Origin: Bermanella sp040371755
GTDB lineage: Bacteria; Pseudomonadota; Gammaproteobacteria; Pseudomonadales; Oceanobacteraceae
DNA: 64,000 nucleotides
NCBI RefSeq assembly: GCF_040371755.1
Contig: NZ_BAABWE010000004.1
Coordinates: forward strand, 124,001 to 188,000
Direction: 5' to 3'
A model generated the notes under the pieces. That model searched no databases and was not told where the DNA came from. It was given only the letters and a program-made list of their open reading frames with translations. Position numbers and translations under genes: made by a program. Below, one piece after another: positions 16,837 through 25,397 of the stretch; position 1 is the first letter of the stretch; each line of letters begins with the position of its first letter.

Positions 16837-19167
16837 ATGGATCGTATTTTTCAAACACTGGCCACAGAGCTAAATGTTCAGCTACCTCAGATTGTCGCAT
16901 CGGTTGCTTTGTTAGATGAAGGAGCCACGGTGCCGTTTATCTCTCGTTACCGTAAAGAGGTCACCGGAGGCATGGACGATGGCCAATTACGTCAGCTAGA
17001 AGAGCGCCTACGTTACCTGCGCGAAATGGAAGACAGACGTAGTACTATTTTGAAAAGCATTGAAGAGCAAGGCAAGCTCACCGACGAGCTAAAAGGCCAA
17101 ATCATGCTGGCCGACAGCAAAAACCGTCTTGAAGATTTATACCTACCTTATAAGCAAAAGCGCCGCACCAAGGGCCAAATCGCTATCGAAGCGGGAATCG
17201 AGCCATTAGCCGATGCACTTTTAGCTGATCCAAATTTAAATCCAGAAAGTGAAGCCAATAACTATATTGATGTCGAGAAAGGTTTTGCGGATGTGAAAGC
17301 GGTATTAGATGGCGCGAAATTCATCCTTATGGAGCGCTTTGCCGAAAACGCCGACTTAATTCAACAGTTGCGTGATTTTTTATGGCAAGAAGCCACTTTG
17401 AGTGTGCGGGTGGTGAAAGGCAAAGAAAATGAAGCCGCCAAGTTCCAAGATTACTTTGAACATGATGAGCCGCTAAACAAAGTACCAAGTCATCGTGCGT
17501 TGGCCATCTTGCGTGGCCGTAACGAAGGTTTCTTGGGGGCTAACTTGGTGACCGGTGATCCGGAAGACAAACTGACACCAAGCCCGTGTGAAGGTATGGT
17601 GGCTGGTTTTTATGATATTGAATTTAAAAGCCGTGCCGCTGATAAATGGTTAGCGGAAGTGGTGAAATGGACATGGCGGGTGAAGTTACTCACCTCATTA
17701 GAGAACGAGCTTATTTCACGAATCCGTGAAAGTGCCGAAGATGAAGCGATAAAGGTTTTTGCCACCAATCTGAAAGATTTATTAATGGCGGCACCTGCTG
17801 GTCATAAAGCTACCATCGGGTTGGACCCAGGCTTACGCACAGGGGTGAAAGTGGCGGTGGTGGATGCTACGGGCAAGGTGATGGATCACGGTGTGATGTA
17901 CCCTACGCCGCCGCAAAATCAAATTACCCAAAGTAAAGCGGCGCTGAAAGTATTATGTGAAAAGCACAATGTAGGTTTGATCGCTATTGGTAATGGAACA
18001 GGCTCTCGGGAAACGGATCGAGTGGTGGCGGAGTTCCTGAAAGAAAACCCAAGCCTTAAGGTGCAAAAAATAGTGGTCAGTGAAGCGGGTGCATCTGTGT
18101 ATTCGGCATCTGAATTAGCCGCTAAAGAATTCCCAGATTTAGATGTGACCATACGTGGCGCTATTTCCATTGCCCGCCGTTTACAAGACCCGCTAGCCGA
18201 GTTGGTTAAAATTGACCCGAAAGCTATTGGTGTAGGCCAGTACCAACACGATGTATCACAAACCGCATTGGCGCGTTCGCTGGATGCCGTTGTTGAGGAC
18301 TGTGTAAACGCGGTAGGTGTGGATTTAAATACGGCGTCAGCGCCCCTATTGACTCGTGTTTCTGGTTTGAACTCTACAATTGCCAGCAATATTGTGGCGT
18401 TTCGTGAAGAAAACGGCGCCTATAAAAGCCGTACCGATTTGAAAAAAGTCCCTCGTTTAGGTGGTAAAACCTTCGAGCAAGCTGCAGGTTTCTTAAAAAT
18501 ATCCAATGGTAAAAACCCACTGGATGCCAGCTCTGTTCACCCTGAATCTTATGATGTAGTGAAGCAAATTGCGGCCAATGCACAAAAAGATGTGAAATCC
18601 ATTATTGGAGATGGTGCATTCTTGCATGCGGTTAACGCCAGCGAATTTGTATCTGACCAAGTGGGTTTGCCCACCATTAAAGATATTTTAGTCGAGCTTG
18701 AAAAACCCGGTCGTGACCCGCGCCCTGAATTTATTACCGCCGAGTTTAAAGAAGGCGTAGAAGAGATCAAAGACCTACGTGACGACATGATCCTTGAGGG
18801 GGTTGTGACTAACGTAACCGCCTTTGGTGCGTTTGTTGACGTGGGCGTTCACCAAGACGGTTTAGTGCATATCTCGATGATGAGCGATAAATTCATCGAT
18901 GACCCTCGTGAAGTGGTAAAAGCGGGAGATGTGGTGAAAGTGAAGGTAATGGAAGTGGATGCACCCCGTAAACGTATAGCGCTGTCCATGCGCATGGGTG
19001 ATAACGCCACTGATTACCAAGCTGAAAAAGCCACACCTAGGGGTGAGCGCAAGCCGCGTCAAAGTACTGCGCGCCAGCACACTAGTCAGCCTCAGGGGCA
19101 AACTCAAAATAGCTCTATGGCCGCTTTGTTTGCTCAAGCCCAGAAAAAGAAAAGTAAGCGCCTATAA
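16837..19167 (+). CDS. tex: Tex-family RNA-binding transcription accessory protein
   Basis: This 776-residue cytoplasmic protein has the full Tex order. It begins with an N-terminal helical domain, followed by a YqgF/RNase-H-like domain from about residue 325 (GLDPGLRTGVKVAVV). A helix-hairpin-helix segment lies near 500-560 (SGLNSTIASNIVAFREENG), and a C-terminal S1 RNA-binding domain lies at about 645-715 (VTNVTAFGAFVDVGVHQDG). A basic, glutamine-rich tail follows. Length matches the family. Tex binds nucleic acid and influences transcription and virulence genes in several bacteria, but its exact role is unsettled. It appears monocistronic. Confidence 0.95.
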   Translation: MDRIFQTLATELNVQLPQIVASVALLDEGATVPFISRYRKEVTGGMDDGQLRQLEERLRYLREMEDRRSTILKSIEEQGKLTDELKGQIMLADSKNRLEDLYLPYKQKRRTKGQIAIEAGIEPLADALLADPNLNPESEANNYIDVEKGFADVKAVLDGAKFILMERFAENADLIQQLRDFLWQEATLSVRVVKGKENEAAKFQDYFEHDEPLNKVPSHRALAILRGRNEGFLGANLVTGDPEDKLTPSPCEGMVAGFYDIEFKSRAADKWLAEVVKWTWRVKLLTSLENELISRIRESAEDEAIKVFATNLKDLLMAAPAGHKATIGLDPGLRTGVKVAVVDATGKVMDHGVMYPTPPQNQITQSKAALKVLCEKHNVGLIAIGNGTGSRETDRVVAEFLKENPSLKVQKIVVSEAGASVYSASELAAKEFPDLDVTIRGAISIARRLQDPLAELVKIDPKAIGVGQYQHDVSQTALARSLDAVVEDCVNAVGVDLNTASAPLLTRVSGLNSTIASNIVAFREENGAYKSRTDLKKVPRLGGKTFEQAAGFLKISNGKNPLDASSVHPESYDVVKQIAANAQKDVKSIIGDGAFLHAVNASEFVSDQVGLPTIKDILVELEKPGRDPRPEFITAEFKEGVEEIKDLRDDMILEGVVTNVTAFGAFVDVGVHQDGLVHISMMSDKFIDDPREVVKAGDVVKVKVMEVDAPRKRIALSMRMGDNATDYQAEKATPRGERKPRQSTARQHTSQPQGQTQNSSMAALFAQAQKKKSKRL

Positions 19168-19177
19168 TATGCCTATC

Positions 19178-19210
19178 AATAACCTAGGTTTGCATGAAGC
19201 CTAGGTTATT
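19178..19210. repeat. Inverted repeat after tex
   Basis: AATAACCTAGG and CCTAGGTTATT form an 11-base-pair stem with an 11-base loop. No T-run follows, so termination would be imperfect. The position suggests transcript-end formation or protection. Confidence 0.6.
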
Positions 19211-19259
19211 TAGGATAGATTGTTGCAACTAGCTGGTTTTTATCCCAAGTTAAGCTGGC

Positions 19260-19265
19260 TATAAT
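19260..19265 (+). promoter_or_regulatory. Candidate minus-10 of the gshA promoter
   Basis: TATAAT in the context TGGCTATAATCGCC, the same context as at typA, lies 31 bases before the gshA start. Confidence 0.5.
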
Positions 19266-19295
19266 CGCCCCAAACCCCACACTAGGATTACCCTT

Positions 19296-20858
19296 TTGTC
19301 TCAGTCTTTGTCATTCGATCAAATATTGCATCAACTTCAGTCTGTGCACCCATCCGCGTTACGTTTTACGCGGGGGATTGAAAAAGAAGGGTTACGTGTT
19401 AATGCCGATACGCAAATCAATCAGCAGCCACACCCTAGTGCATTAGGAAGTACTCTGACCCATTCCAGCATCACAACGGATTACAGTGAAGCCCTATTGG
19501 AGTTCATCACTCCTGTAAGTGATAACCCTGATGATGTTCTGACATATTTGGATGAAGTACAGCGTTTTAGTTATACAAAGTTAGATAACCAATTTATTTG
19601 GCCTGCCTCTATGCCCGGTGTTATTGAGGATGAATTAGATGTACCCATTGCCTATTACGGTACTTCTAATACAGGTACTCTGAAGCACGTATATCGACAC
19701 GGATTATGGCATCGTTACGGCCGAAAAATGCAGTGTATAGCGGGCTTACATTATAATTTTTCTGTTTCACAAGAGTTGTGGGGCTTTCTAGCTGAACAGC
19801 AAGGAGCTACGCTGGATAAAGATTTCATAAGCCAAGGTTATTTTGGATTGATTCGTAATTTCCGTCGCTACTCTTGGTTGTTGCTTTATTTATTTGGTGC
19901 AAGCCCTGCTTTGGATGCGAGCTTTTTAGATGATAGTAATCATGACTTAATTAAATGGGATGACAGCACATATTATGGGCCTTATGCCACCAGCTTACGC
20001 ATGAGTGGTTTAGGTTATCAAAACAATGCGCAAGACGATTTATTTGTTTGTTTTAATGGCTTACCAACTTATACCCAAACGCTTAAAAGTGCGATGCATC
20101 AAACCATTGCACAATATGAAGTGATAGGCGTAGAAGAAAATGCTGAATACAAACAGTTAAACACCAATTTGCTGCAAATTGAAAATGAATACTATTCAGA
20201 TATACGCCCTAAAAGAAACAGTCAACACGGCGAAAAACCCCTCACCTCTTTGAATAAATACGGCGTGGAGTATATAGAAGTACGTTGTTTGGATTTAAAT
20301 CCGTTTGAACCATTAGGAATAGATCGAGAACAAATTAACTTTTTGGATTTATTTCTATCATATTGTTTGTTGAATCCAAGTCCTAAGTTATCTGAAGCAG
20401 AGTGCAATGAAGTATCGCAAAATTCTAAAAACATTGTTATGGATGGGCGTAACCCCGAATTTAGGCTTAAGCGTTTAGGTTCGTTAGTGTCGGTTAAAGA
20501 GTGGGGTGGCGAGTTATTAAAAGAACTTGAACCTTTGGCCAAGTTATTAGATGAGAAAAAACAAACTTCAGATTTCCAAGATGCATTAGCGAAAATGAAA
20601 TTACGAGTGAGCGATGTTTCTTTAACGCCAAGTGCAAACGTATTGGCGAAAATGAAAGAAAAAAATCAATCGTTTAGTCAATTTGCATTAGACCAAGCAA
20701 AGCAAGTTGAAACATATTTTCGTAAACCATTGGCAACAGAAAAAAACATAAAATGGGAACAGCTTGCTGAAAAATCCATTGCGCAGCAATCCCAATTAGA
20801 GTGCGAAAGCACAATACCTTTTGCACAGTACCTTAAGGAATACCTAATCAAAGAGTGA
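19296..20858 (+). CDS. gshA: Glutamate-cysteine ligase
   Basis: It joins glutamate and cysteine with ATP to give gamma-glutamylcysteine, the rate-limiting step of glutathione synthesis in the cytoplasm. The 520-residue length and segments such as FTRGIEKEGLRVN, TDYSEALLEFITP, HYNFSVS and YIEVRCLDLNPF fit the gammaproteobacterial GshA family, including the glutamate/metal-binding acidic residues in the N-terminal part. The start is TTG at 19296, with AGGA nine bases upstream. No closer ATG gives the conserved N terminus. gshB is not in the window. Confidence 0.95.
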   Translation: MSQSLSFDQILHQLQSVHPSALRFTRGIEKEGLRVNADTQINQQPHPSALGSTLTHSSITTDYSEALLEFITPVSDNPDDVLTYLDEVQRFSYTKLDNQFIWPASMPGVIEDELDVPIAYYGTSNTGTLKHVYRHGLWHRYGRKMQCIAGLHYNFSVSQELWGFLAEQQGATLDKDFISQGYFGLIRNFRRYSWLLLYLFGASPALDASFLDDSNHDLIKWDDSTYYGPYATSLRMSGLGYQNNAQDDLFVCFNGLPTYTQTLKSAMHQTIAQYEVIGVEENAEYKQLNTNLLQIENEYYSDIRPKRNSQHGEKPLTSLNKYGVEYIEVRCLDLNPFEPLGIDREQINFLDLFLSYCLLNPSPKLSEAECNEVSQNSKNIVMDGRNPEFRLKRLGSLVSVKEWGGELLKELEPLAKLLDEKKQTSDFQDALAKMKLRVSDVSLTPSANVLAKMKEKNQSFSQFALDQAKQVETYFRKPLATEKNIKWEQLAEKSIAQQSQLECESTIPFAQYLKEYLIKE

Positions 20859-20869
20859 GATAGATCACA
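20854..20869. promoter_or_regulatory. CRP/Vfr-like site upstream of rmf
   Basis: AGTGA-GATAGA-TCACA matches the CRP consensus TGTGA-N6-TCACA at nine of ten positions. It spans the gshA stop codon and lies about 105 bases before rmf. In Escherichia coli, rmf is activated by cAMP-CRP, which makes the position meaningful. Confidence 0.55.
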
Positions 20870-20973
20870 AAACAGTTAGATACCTAACTAGCTTGGCGCA
20901 CTCAGCCCAGCTTGATGCTTGATATTGGTGCCTTATTGGTTAGATTTATCCTCTAGCGCATACGGACTTGGAA

Positions 20974-21183
20974 ATGCCTATGAAACTAGTGGACCCGCAG
21001 TGGGACGTTGAAAATTTAGAGAAAGCCTATCGCCGTGGATTTATGGCCGGTATGGTAGGAAAAGAGATTTCTACTTGTCCCCATAAAACTGAGCTAGTGA
21101 TCAATGCTTGGGAAGCGGGTTGGTGTGATGGCAAAGAGCAATTTGATATTAAATACCCTGCATCTTTCAAGAAAACTGTTTAA
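20974..21183 (+). CDS. rmf: Ribosome modulation factor
   Basis: This 69-residue basic protein from ATG 20974 (GGA seven bases upstream) matches the RMF pattern: an arginine/tyrosine helix with YRRGFMAGMVGKE, the CPHKT turn and the NAWEAGWCDG second helix. RMF binds 30S subunits near the mRNA exit and dimerises 70S ribosomes into inactive 100S particles in stationary phase. An in-frame ATG at 20980 and a TTG at 20968 are alternative starts. A CRP-like box precedes it and a strong terminator follows, so it is probably a single-gene unit. Confidence 0.85.
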   Translation: MPMKLVDPQWDVENLEKAYRRGFMAGMVGKEISTCPHKTELVINAWEAGWCDGKEQFDIKYPASFKKTV

Positions 21184-21191
21184 TTTTAATC

Positions 21192-21220
21192 AATAGGCCG
21201 CTTTTAAGCGGCCTATTTTT
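21192..21220. terminator. Bidirectional terminator between rmf and the FliL-like gene
   Basis: AATAGGCCGC and GCGGCCTATT form a 10-base-pair stem followed by a T-run. Convergent genes flank it. Confidence 0.85.
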
Positions 21221-21231
21221 TGGCTTAATTG

Positions 21232-21651
21232 TTAATTCTGAGCCACAAAATTTTGGAAGTACAAGTCTTCAATATATGGATTGCCTTCTAATTCAGTCAG
21301 AAGTGCTCGAATCTCATCCAGTGCAACCTGTCTTAAATTTTCCCTGCCTTGTGCATCATTCACTGTATCTTCATCTTGCTGGCTGAGTAGCAACACTAAC
21401 TGGTTACGAATGTAAGCTTGGTGGTGATTCACTTTACCTGCGGCTTCTGCGCCGACCACTCTTAATGCCACATCGGTACGTATGTACTTTAAGCGTCCCG
21501 TGACATTACTGCCATAATTTAAGACAAAAGCAGGCTGTAGGTGGACGTATTGCGTGGCACCACCACTTGCAGGAGGAGGGTCTTCTGCCCAAATCAGGTG
21601 ACTAATGGTCATTAATGCCATTACAATCAATAGATTATGTCGTTTCATCAT
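21232..21651 (-). CDS. FliL-like protein, secreted/periplasmic, non-flagellar context
   Basis: This 139-residue protein has a signal-like N terminus (MMKRHNLLIVMALMTISHLIWA) and the FliL-type core: a first strand YVHLQPAFVLNYG, the RTDVALRVV strand, and a helix with IRNQLVLLLSQ, ending in LRQVALDEIRALL. FliL supports the flagellar stator, but no flagellar gene is nearby and paralogues of this short type are common in marine gammaproteobacteria. Its role is therefore unknown. AGGA five bases before the first ATG supports the start. It is divergent from dsbB. Confidence 0.75.
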   Translation of the reverse strand: MMKRHNLLIVMALMTISHLIWAEDPPPASGGATQYVHLQPAFVLNYGSNVTGRLKYIRTDVALRVVGAEAAGKVNHHQAYIRNQLVLLLSQQDEDTVNDAQGRENLRQVALDEIRALLTELEGNPYIEDLYFQNFVAQN

Positions 21652-21765
21652 GGTTCCTCATTGATTCATGCTGTTTTAAGCATAGATCAGCTTGTCATCC
21701 TTGCTGAAACCAATGGCTAAGTTTTCTGTCTAGCTATAAGTACTGTATTAATATAAAGGCAACAC

Positions 21766-22269
21766 ATGCTACCCATTTCAAATCGAGTGATTAACTTAGG
21801 CATCTTTTTATCTTGCGCAGCGTTATTGGCAACGGCGTATTATTTTGAGTATGTTTTGTATATGGACCCATGCCCATTGTGCATGATGCAACGAATTGCG
21901 GTATTACTGGTTGGATTAACAGGGCTTGCAGGGTTTTTATTTGGGGGCAACTTAATTGCACGCACAGTATTCGCCGTGTTAATTGTGCTAAGCGGGATAT
22001 TAGGAATTTCTGTCGCGGGTCGACACGCTTGGATTCAAAGCTTACCTGCGGATCAGGTACCTACCTGTGGGCCAAGTTTAGAGTACATGGTAGATACATT
22101 ACCTTGGGCTGAGGTATTAACTGTGATGTTACGTGGTAATGGTAATTGTGCTGATAGCCATTGGTCATTTATTGGGTTGTCGATGCCTCAATGGATGCTG
22201 GTATGGTTTGTGGGGTTTGTACTGGCAGGACTTTATTTGTTGCTAACAACTAAGAAAACCAAAGGCTAA
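21766..22269 (+). CDS. dsbB: Disulfide bond formation protein B
   Basis: This 167-residue inner-membrane protein has four predicted helices. The first periplasmic loop carries the CPLC redox pair (C36, C39). The second loop carries C101 and C128, the pair that accepts electrons from DsbA. It reoxidises DsbA and passes electrons to quinone. All catalytic cysteines are present and length is standard. In Pseudomonas the homologue sits beside algQ (rsd), as here. Confidence 0.93.
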   Translation: MLPISNRVINLGIFLSCAALLATAYYFEYVLYMDPCPLCMMQRIAVLLVGLTGLAGFLFGGNLIARTVFAVLIVLSGILGISVAGRHAWIQSLPADQVPTCGPSLEYMVDTLPWAEVLTVMLRGNGNCADSHWSFIGLSMPQWMLVWFVGFVLAGLYLLLTTKKTKG

Positions 22270-22436
22270 CATCAATAAAATATACAAGCCCTTTTAGCGA
22301 TACTATTTCAATTTCAAAGCATACTCAAGCATTAAAAATATAGAAATTTTGGTGCTTGCAGCTCCCAACAACCAAGCCTATATTGAATAAACTGGAACTT
22401 ATTTCAGTGGGATAAGTATAAGTAAGGGGACTAGCC

Positions 22437-22913
22437 ATGCTAGAGAGTTGCAAAGACGCTAAAGAACGTTGGGGTGGTGTTCATTCAATGATTGATCGTT
22501 GGTTGAATGAACGACAGGAGTTACTGGTATTGTATTGCGCCATTCGTGGACTAAAGCCATACAGCCCCAGAGAAACACCAGTATCCGTCAAAGTGGCGGC
22601 GTTTTGTCAGGTGCTGATGGACTATTGCAGTGCTGGACATTTTGAAATATACGAACAGCTTATTCGCGAAGCTAAAGAATTTAATGATGGCGGCATTGAG
22701 CTTGCCAAACATCATTATCCGCGGCTAGAACAAATCACAGAAACATGTGTCGAGTTTAATGACAGCTATGACACAGCAGAAAGTTGTATTGAAAAACTCA
22801 CGGAATTACCTAAAGACTTATCCACGTTAGGTGAGTTATTAGAAGAACGCTTTGAACTAGAAGACGAGCTCATTGAAGCACTGCATAACGTTCATAAAGA
22901 AATGATCGCTTAA
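22437..22913 (+). CDS. rsd: Anti-sigma-70 factor Rsd/AlgQ
   Basis: This 158-residue helical cytoplasmic protein starts at ATG 22437, with AAGGGG upstream. Diagnostic phrases are KERWGGVHSMIDRWLNERQE, LMDYCSAGHFEIYEQL and LGELLEERFELEDELI, matching the Rsd/AlgQ family as I know it. It binds the housekeeping sigma factor and helps shift RNA polymerase to alternative sigma factors. The dsbB-rsd adjacency is conserved with Pseudomonas. A terminator follows immediately. Confidence 0.92.
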   Translation: MLESCKDAKERWGGVHSMIDRWLNERQELLVLYCAIRGLKPYSPRETPVSVKVAAFCQVLMDYCSAGHFEIYEQLIREAKEFNDGGIELAKHHYPRLEQITETCVEFNDSYDTAESCIEKLTELPKDLSTLGELLEERFELEDELIEALHNVHKEMIA

Positions 22914-22919
22914 TGCCTG

Positions 22920-22949
22920 AAAAAATAGACGCATTGCGTCTATTTTTTT
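22920..22949 (+). terminator. Intrinsic terminator of rsd
   Basis: AAAAATAGACGC and GCGTCTATTTTT form a 12-base-pair stem with a T-run, 7 bases after the stop. Confidence 0.85.
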
Positions 22950-23013
22950 GCCTTTCTCTTAATCTGCTAAAACATAATTCCTCGCCTACACTTAATATAA
23001 CGTGAGGGCGAAC

Positions 23014-23961
23014 ATGAAACTCTTTTTTATATTATTTCTATTTCAAATTTTACTGGGGTGTTCCAGTGGCAGTAGTCCAACTGCCCAATGGGAAATGGCT
23101 GTTCAAGGGGTTTATAGCGCCTGTTTATCCAGTAGTGGTGATCGCGTGTTAGTGGGTTCAATTCATCATGGAGGCAGTTATTGGCAAGTAGACCCCGTAG
23201 AGCGCTTATTCGACTGGAACCATAAGACAGATACTAAAACAGGGGTTCTAAGTTGCGCTATCAGCAACAATAACCAATATGCCAGCACAGCAGAGCATAG
23301 AAAAATAGTATTGTGGAATGCCAAAACCGGAGAAGCGTTTTGGTTATGGGAAGCCCCTGCCAACATAGAATCTATGAAATTAACTCAAGACGGCTCATTT
23401 GCATTACTAGGTATGGATAATTATGAAGCCGCATTATTTGATATTCAAAATGGGGGAGTGAAGTTTCGCTTGCCTCATGAAGGTGTTGTACAGACAGTAG
23501 ATGTCAGCTTAAACAGCAAATGGGGCATAACGGGTGGTGACGATTCATGGGTGAAAGTGTGGGATTTATCAACGGGTAAATCTAGCTTCTCGTGGCAATT
23601 AGAAAATCAAATAAAAGTGGTCGCTATTTCACAAGATGGCTCGCTAGGTTTTGCAGCCAGTCATAGAGAAGACAGTATCATATGGGATTTAACCAATGGG
23701 CAAGAGTTATTGAAGCTTGCGCAAAATAATGGCTTTTATACCAGTGCTCGATTCAACCCAGAGGGAACTGAATTATTAACCGGAAACTCCAGTGGTCACG
23801 TGATTTTATGGGATGTAAAAGTGGGCCAAATTATAAAACGCTGGCAGCTTTCACCACGTAGTGGTTGGGTGAATAAAAAGACACAGGTATTGGATGTGGC
23901 ATTTGCCCCAACTGGCTATAAAGCGGTTGGGGCAAACGGCATAACTTATGAACTTAATTAA
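23014..23961 (+). CDS. WD40-repeat lipoprotein
   Basis: The start is ATG 23014, with GAGGG five bases upstream. This gives 315 residues, and a GTG 12 bases earlier is less likely. The N terminus is a short lipoprotein signal ending LLGC (Cys16). The rest forms about seven WD40 blades, with phrases such as VKVWDLSTGK, SIIWDLTNGQ, VILWDVKVGQ and IVLWNAKTGE. Such beta-propellers are protein-interaction platforms, and the partner is unknown. It sits between rsd and the ParA-like gene and overlaps the convergent DUF4124 gene by four bases. Confidence 0.88.
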   Translation: MKLFFILFLFQILLGCSSGSSPTAQWEMAVQGVYSACLSSSGDRVLVGSIHHGGSYWQVDPVERLFDWNHKTDTKTGVLSCAISNNNQYASTAEHRKIVLWNAKTGEAFWLWEAPANIESMKLTQDGSFALLGMDNYEAALFDIQNGGVKFRLPHEGVVQTVDVSLNSKWGITGGDDSWVKVWDLSTGKSSFSWQLENQIKVVAISQDGSLGFAASHREDSIIWDLTNGQELLKLAQNNGFYTSARFNPEGTELLTGNSSGHVILWDVKVGQIIKRWQLSPRSGWVNKKTQVLDVAFAPTGYKAVGANGITYELN

Positions 23962-24416
23962 AGGTTATCCAATTGCTTTTGGCGGTCATTTAAGTTTTGC
24001 TGAAAATTGTCAATTTGGTTGAGCATTTCAGGGACTTTTTCAATAGGCGCAGTGGTAAGAGGTAAAGATGAACCAGAATTATCCGTAGGGTCAAAGCTCT
24101 CGGATTCCTTAGGTTTATCTTGGTACCCTTCCGGTAGATCAATGGTCTTCATCGCATTGATGTTATGTTTGACCTTAATTGATTCAGCCTGATTATTTTG
24201 CGGAGGATGATCGCTGTATTGCCAGTTACCTTTTTCATCTTGCCAACGATATAAGGTTTTTGATTCCGTAGGCAAAACAGATTCTTTGACGGATGTAACG
24301 GGTTTTAAAAACTCATTGATATCCATTATTGGAGTTCCATCAGGCTTTTTAAGAAAAAATGGGCTTGCAACAGCAAGTACCAAAATGAGTAACAGAAGTT
24401 TATTAAAAATGCCCAT
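23958..24416 (-). CDS. DUF4124-domain membrane-anchored protein
   Basis: This 152-residue protein has an N-terminal hydrophobic anchor (residues about 5-22). A DUF4124 motif follows at about residues 54-72 (LYRWQDEKGNWQYSDHPP), a short beta unit common in gammaproteobacterial envelope proteins of unknown function. A glutamine-rich helical C terminus may form a coiled coil. The stop overlaps that of the convergent WD40 lipoprotein. A second DUF4124 gene is at 53998-54516. Confidence 0.82.
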   Translation of the reverse strand: MGIFNKLLLLILVLAVASPFFLKKPDGTPIMDINEFLKPVTSVKESVLPTESKTLYRWQDEKGNWQYSDHPPQNNQAESIKVKHNINAMKTIDLPEGYQDKPKESESFDPTDNSGSSLPLTTAPIEKVPEMLNQIDNFQQNLNDRQKQLDNL

Positions 24417-24576
24417 AGGTACATCCTTGTGAGTAAAATGGATAGTTTAGCGAAAAATGAAGCAAACTGCAGTGATAACTTAAAGCACTAAGATATGAAT
24501 AGAAATAAAGTCAGCGTTAGCCGTCAAATTGTCAGAATAAACGCAAATAGAATGTTCAATCTAACAAGGTGAGCAG

Positions 24577-25308
24577 GTGTCTAAACGTATTTTCGAACCC
24601 ATTAAATCGCAGACGGCTCGTGTAGTTGAGCAAGTGACACCTAAGCGAATATTGATTGCTAATGCAAAAGGTGGCTGTGGTAAAACCACATTAGCAACAA
24701 ATGCGGCCTCGTATTTTGCAAAGTATGGAAACAAAGTGGCTATGATTGACCACGACCCTCAAGGTTCCAGTGTTCAATGGATAACCGCGCGCTCAAACGG
24801 ATTACCCGCAATCTATTCGGTTGCCGCATTTCGTAAAGATGGGTCTTTAACGACTCGCAGTTTTCAATTAAAAGTCCCGTTAAATACTAACTATATTATT
24901 ATTGATACCCCTGCAGGGGTGACAGGAAATGTATTATCTGACCACTTGAGGCACTGTGATGTCATATTGATTCCTGTAGTGCCTTCGGTGATTGATATTC
25001 GTGCCGCAACCAATTTTATTAAAGAAGTTCTTCTAAGTCCGGGCTTTCGCATTAAACCTAAACCCATCGCTGTGATTGCTAATCGAGTGAAAAGAAATAC
25101 CCTTGGATATAATAAATTAGAAGTCTTTTTGAATAGTTTAAACATTCCTTTCATCACTTCTATTCGCGATACTCAGCAGTATGTGCGCGCATCTGAATTT
25201 GGTATGGGGGTTTTTGATTTCTCACAACCTCAAGAAAAAGACCTCGAAGAATGGAAGCCATTAATCAAATGGCTTAATGTTCAGCTGAATAATGAGAAAA
25301 ATACCTAA
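24577..25308 (+). CDS. ParA-family ATPase without a ParB partner
   Basis: This 243-residue protein starts with GTG and has the deviant Walker A KGGCGKTT (31-38) with the signature lysine of the ParA/MinD group. A switch I region follows with MIDHDPQGSSVQW, and a Walker B region with YIIIDTPAGV. The first 25 residues form a basic extension. ParA ATPases dimerise on DNA and position chromosomes, plasmids or protein clusters. No parB or parS-like repeat is nearby, so it is an orphan of unknown cargo. It lies 89 bases upstream of the AlgP-like gene on the same strand. Confidence 0.88.
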   Translation: MSKRIFEPIKSQTARVVEQVTPKRILIANAKGGCGKTTLATNAASYFAKYGNKVAMIDHDPQGSSVQWITARSNGLPAIYSVAAFRKDGSLTTRSFQLKVPLNTNYIIIDTPAGVTGNVLSDHLRHCDVILIPVVPSVIDIRAATNFIKEVLLSPGFRIKPKPIAVIANRVKRNTLGYNKLEVFLNSLNIPFITSIRDTQQYVRASEFGMGVFDFSQPQEKDLEEWKPLIKWLNVQLNNEKNT

Positions 25309-25397
25309 TTTTCTTTAAAAAATACAGTTTACTTCTGGCGTATCGAAAATGTGTTTGTATAATTGCCATACCCACACAGAGCATACCCGAGGTAATC

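Noticed and set aside
17919..19137. Several minus-strand open frames inside tex.
   Set aside because: All lie within a well-supported gene and show no family match or ribosome site.
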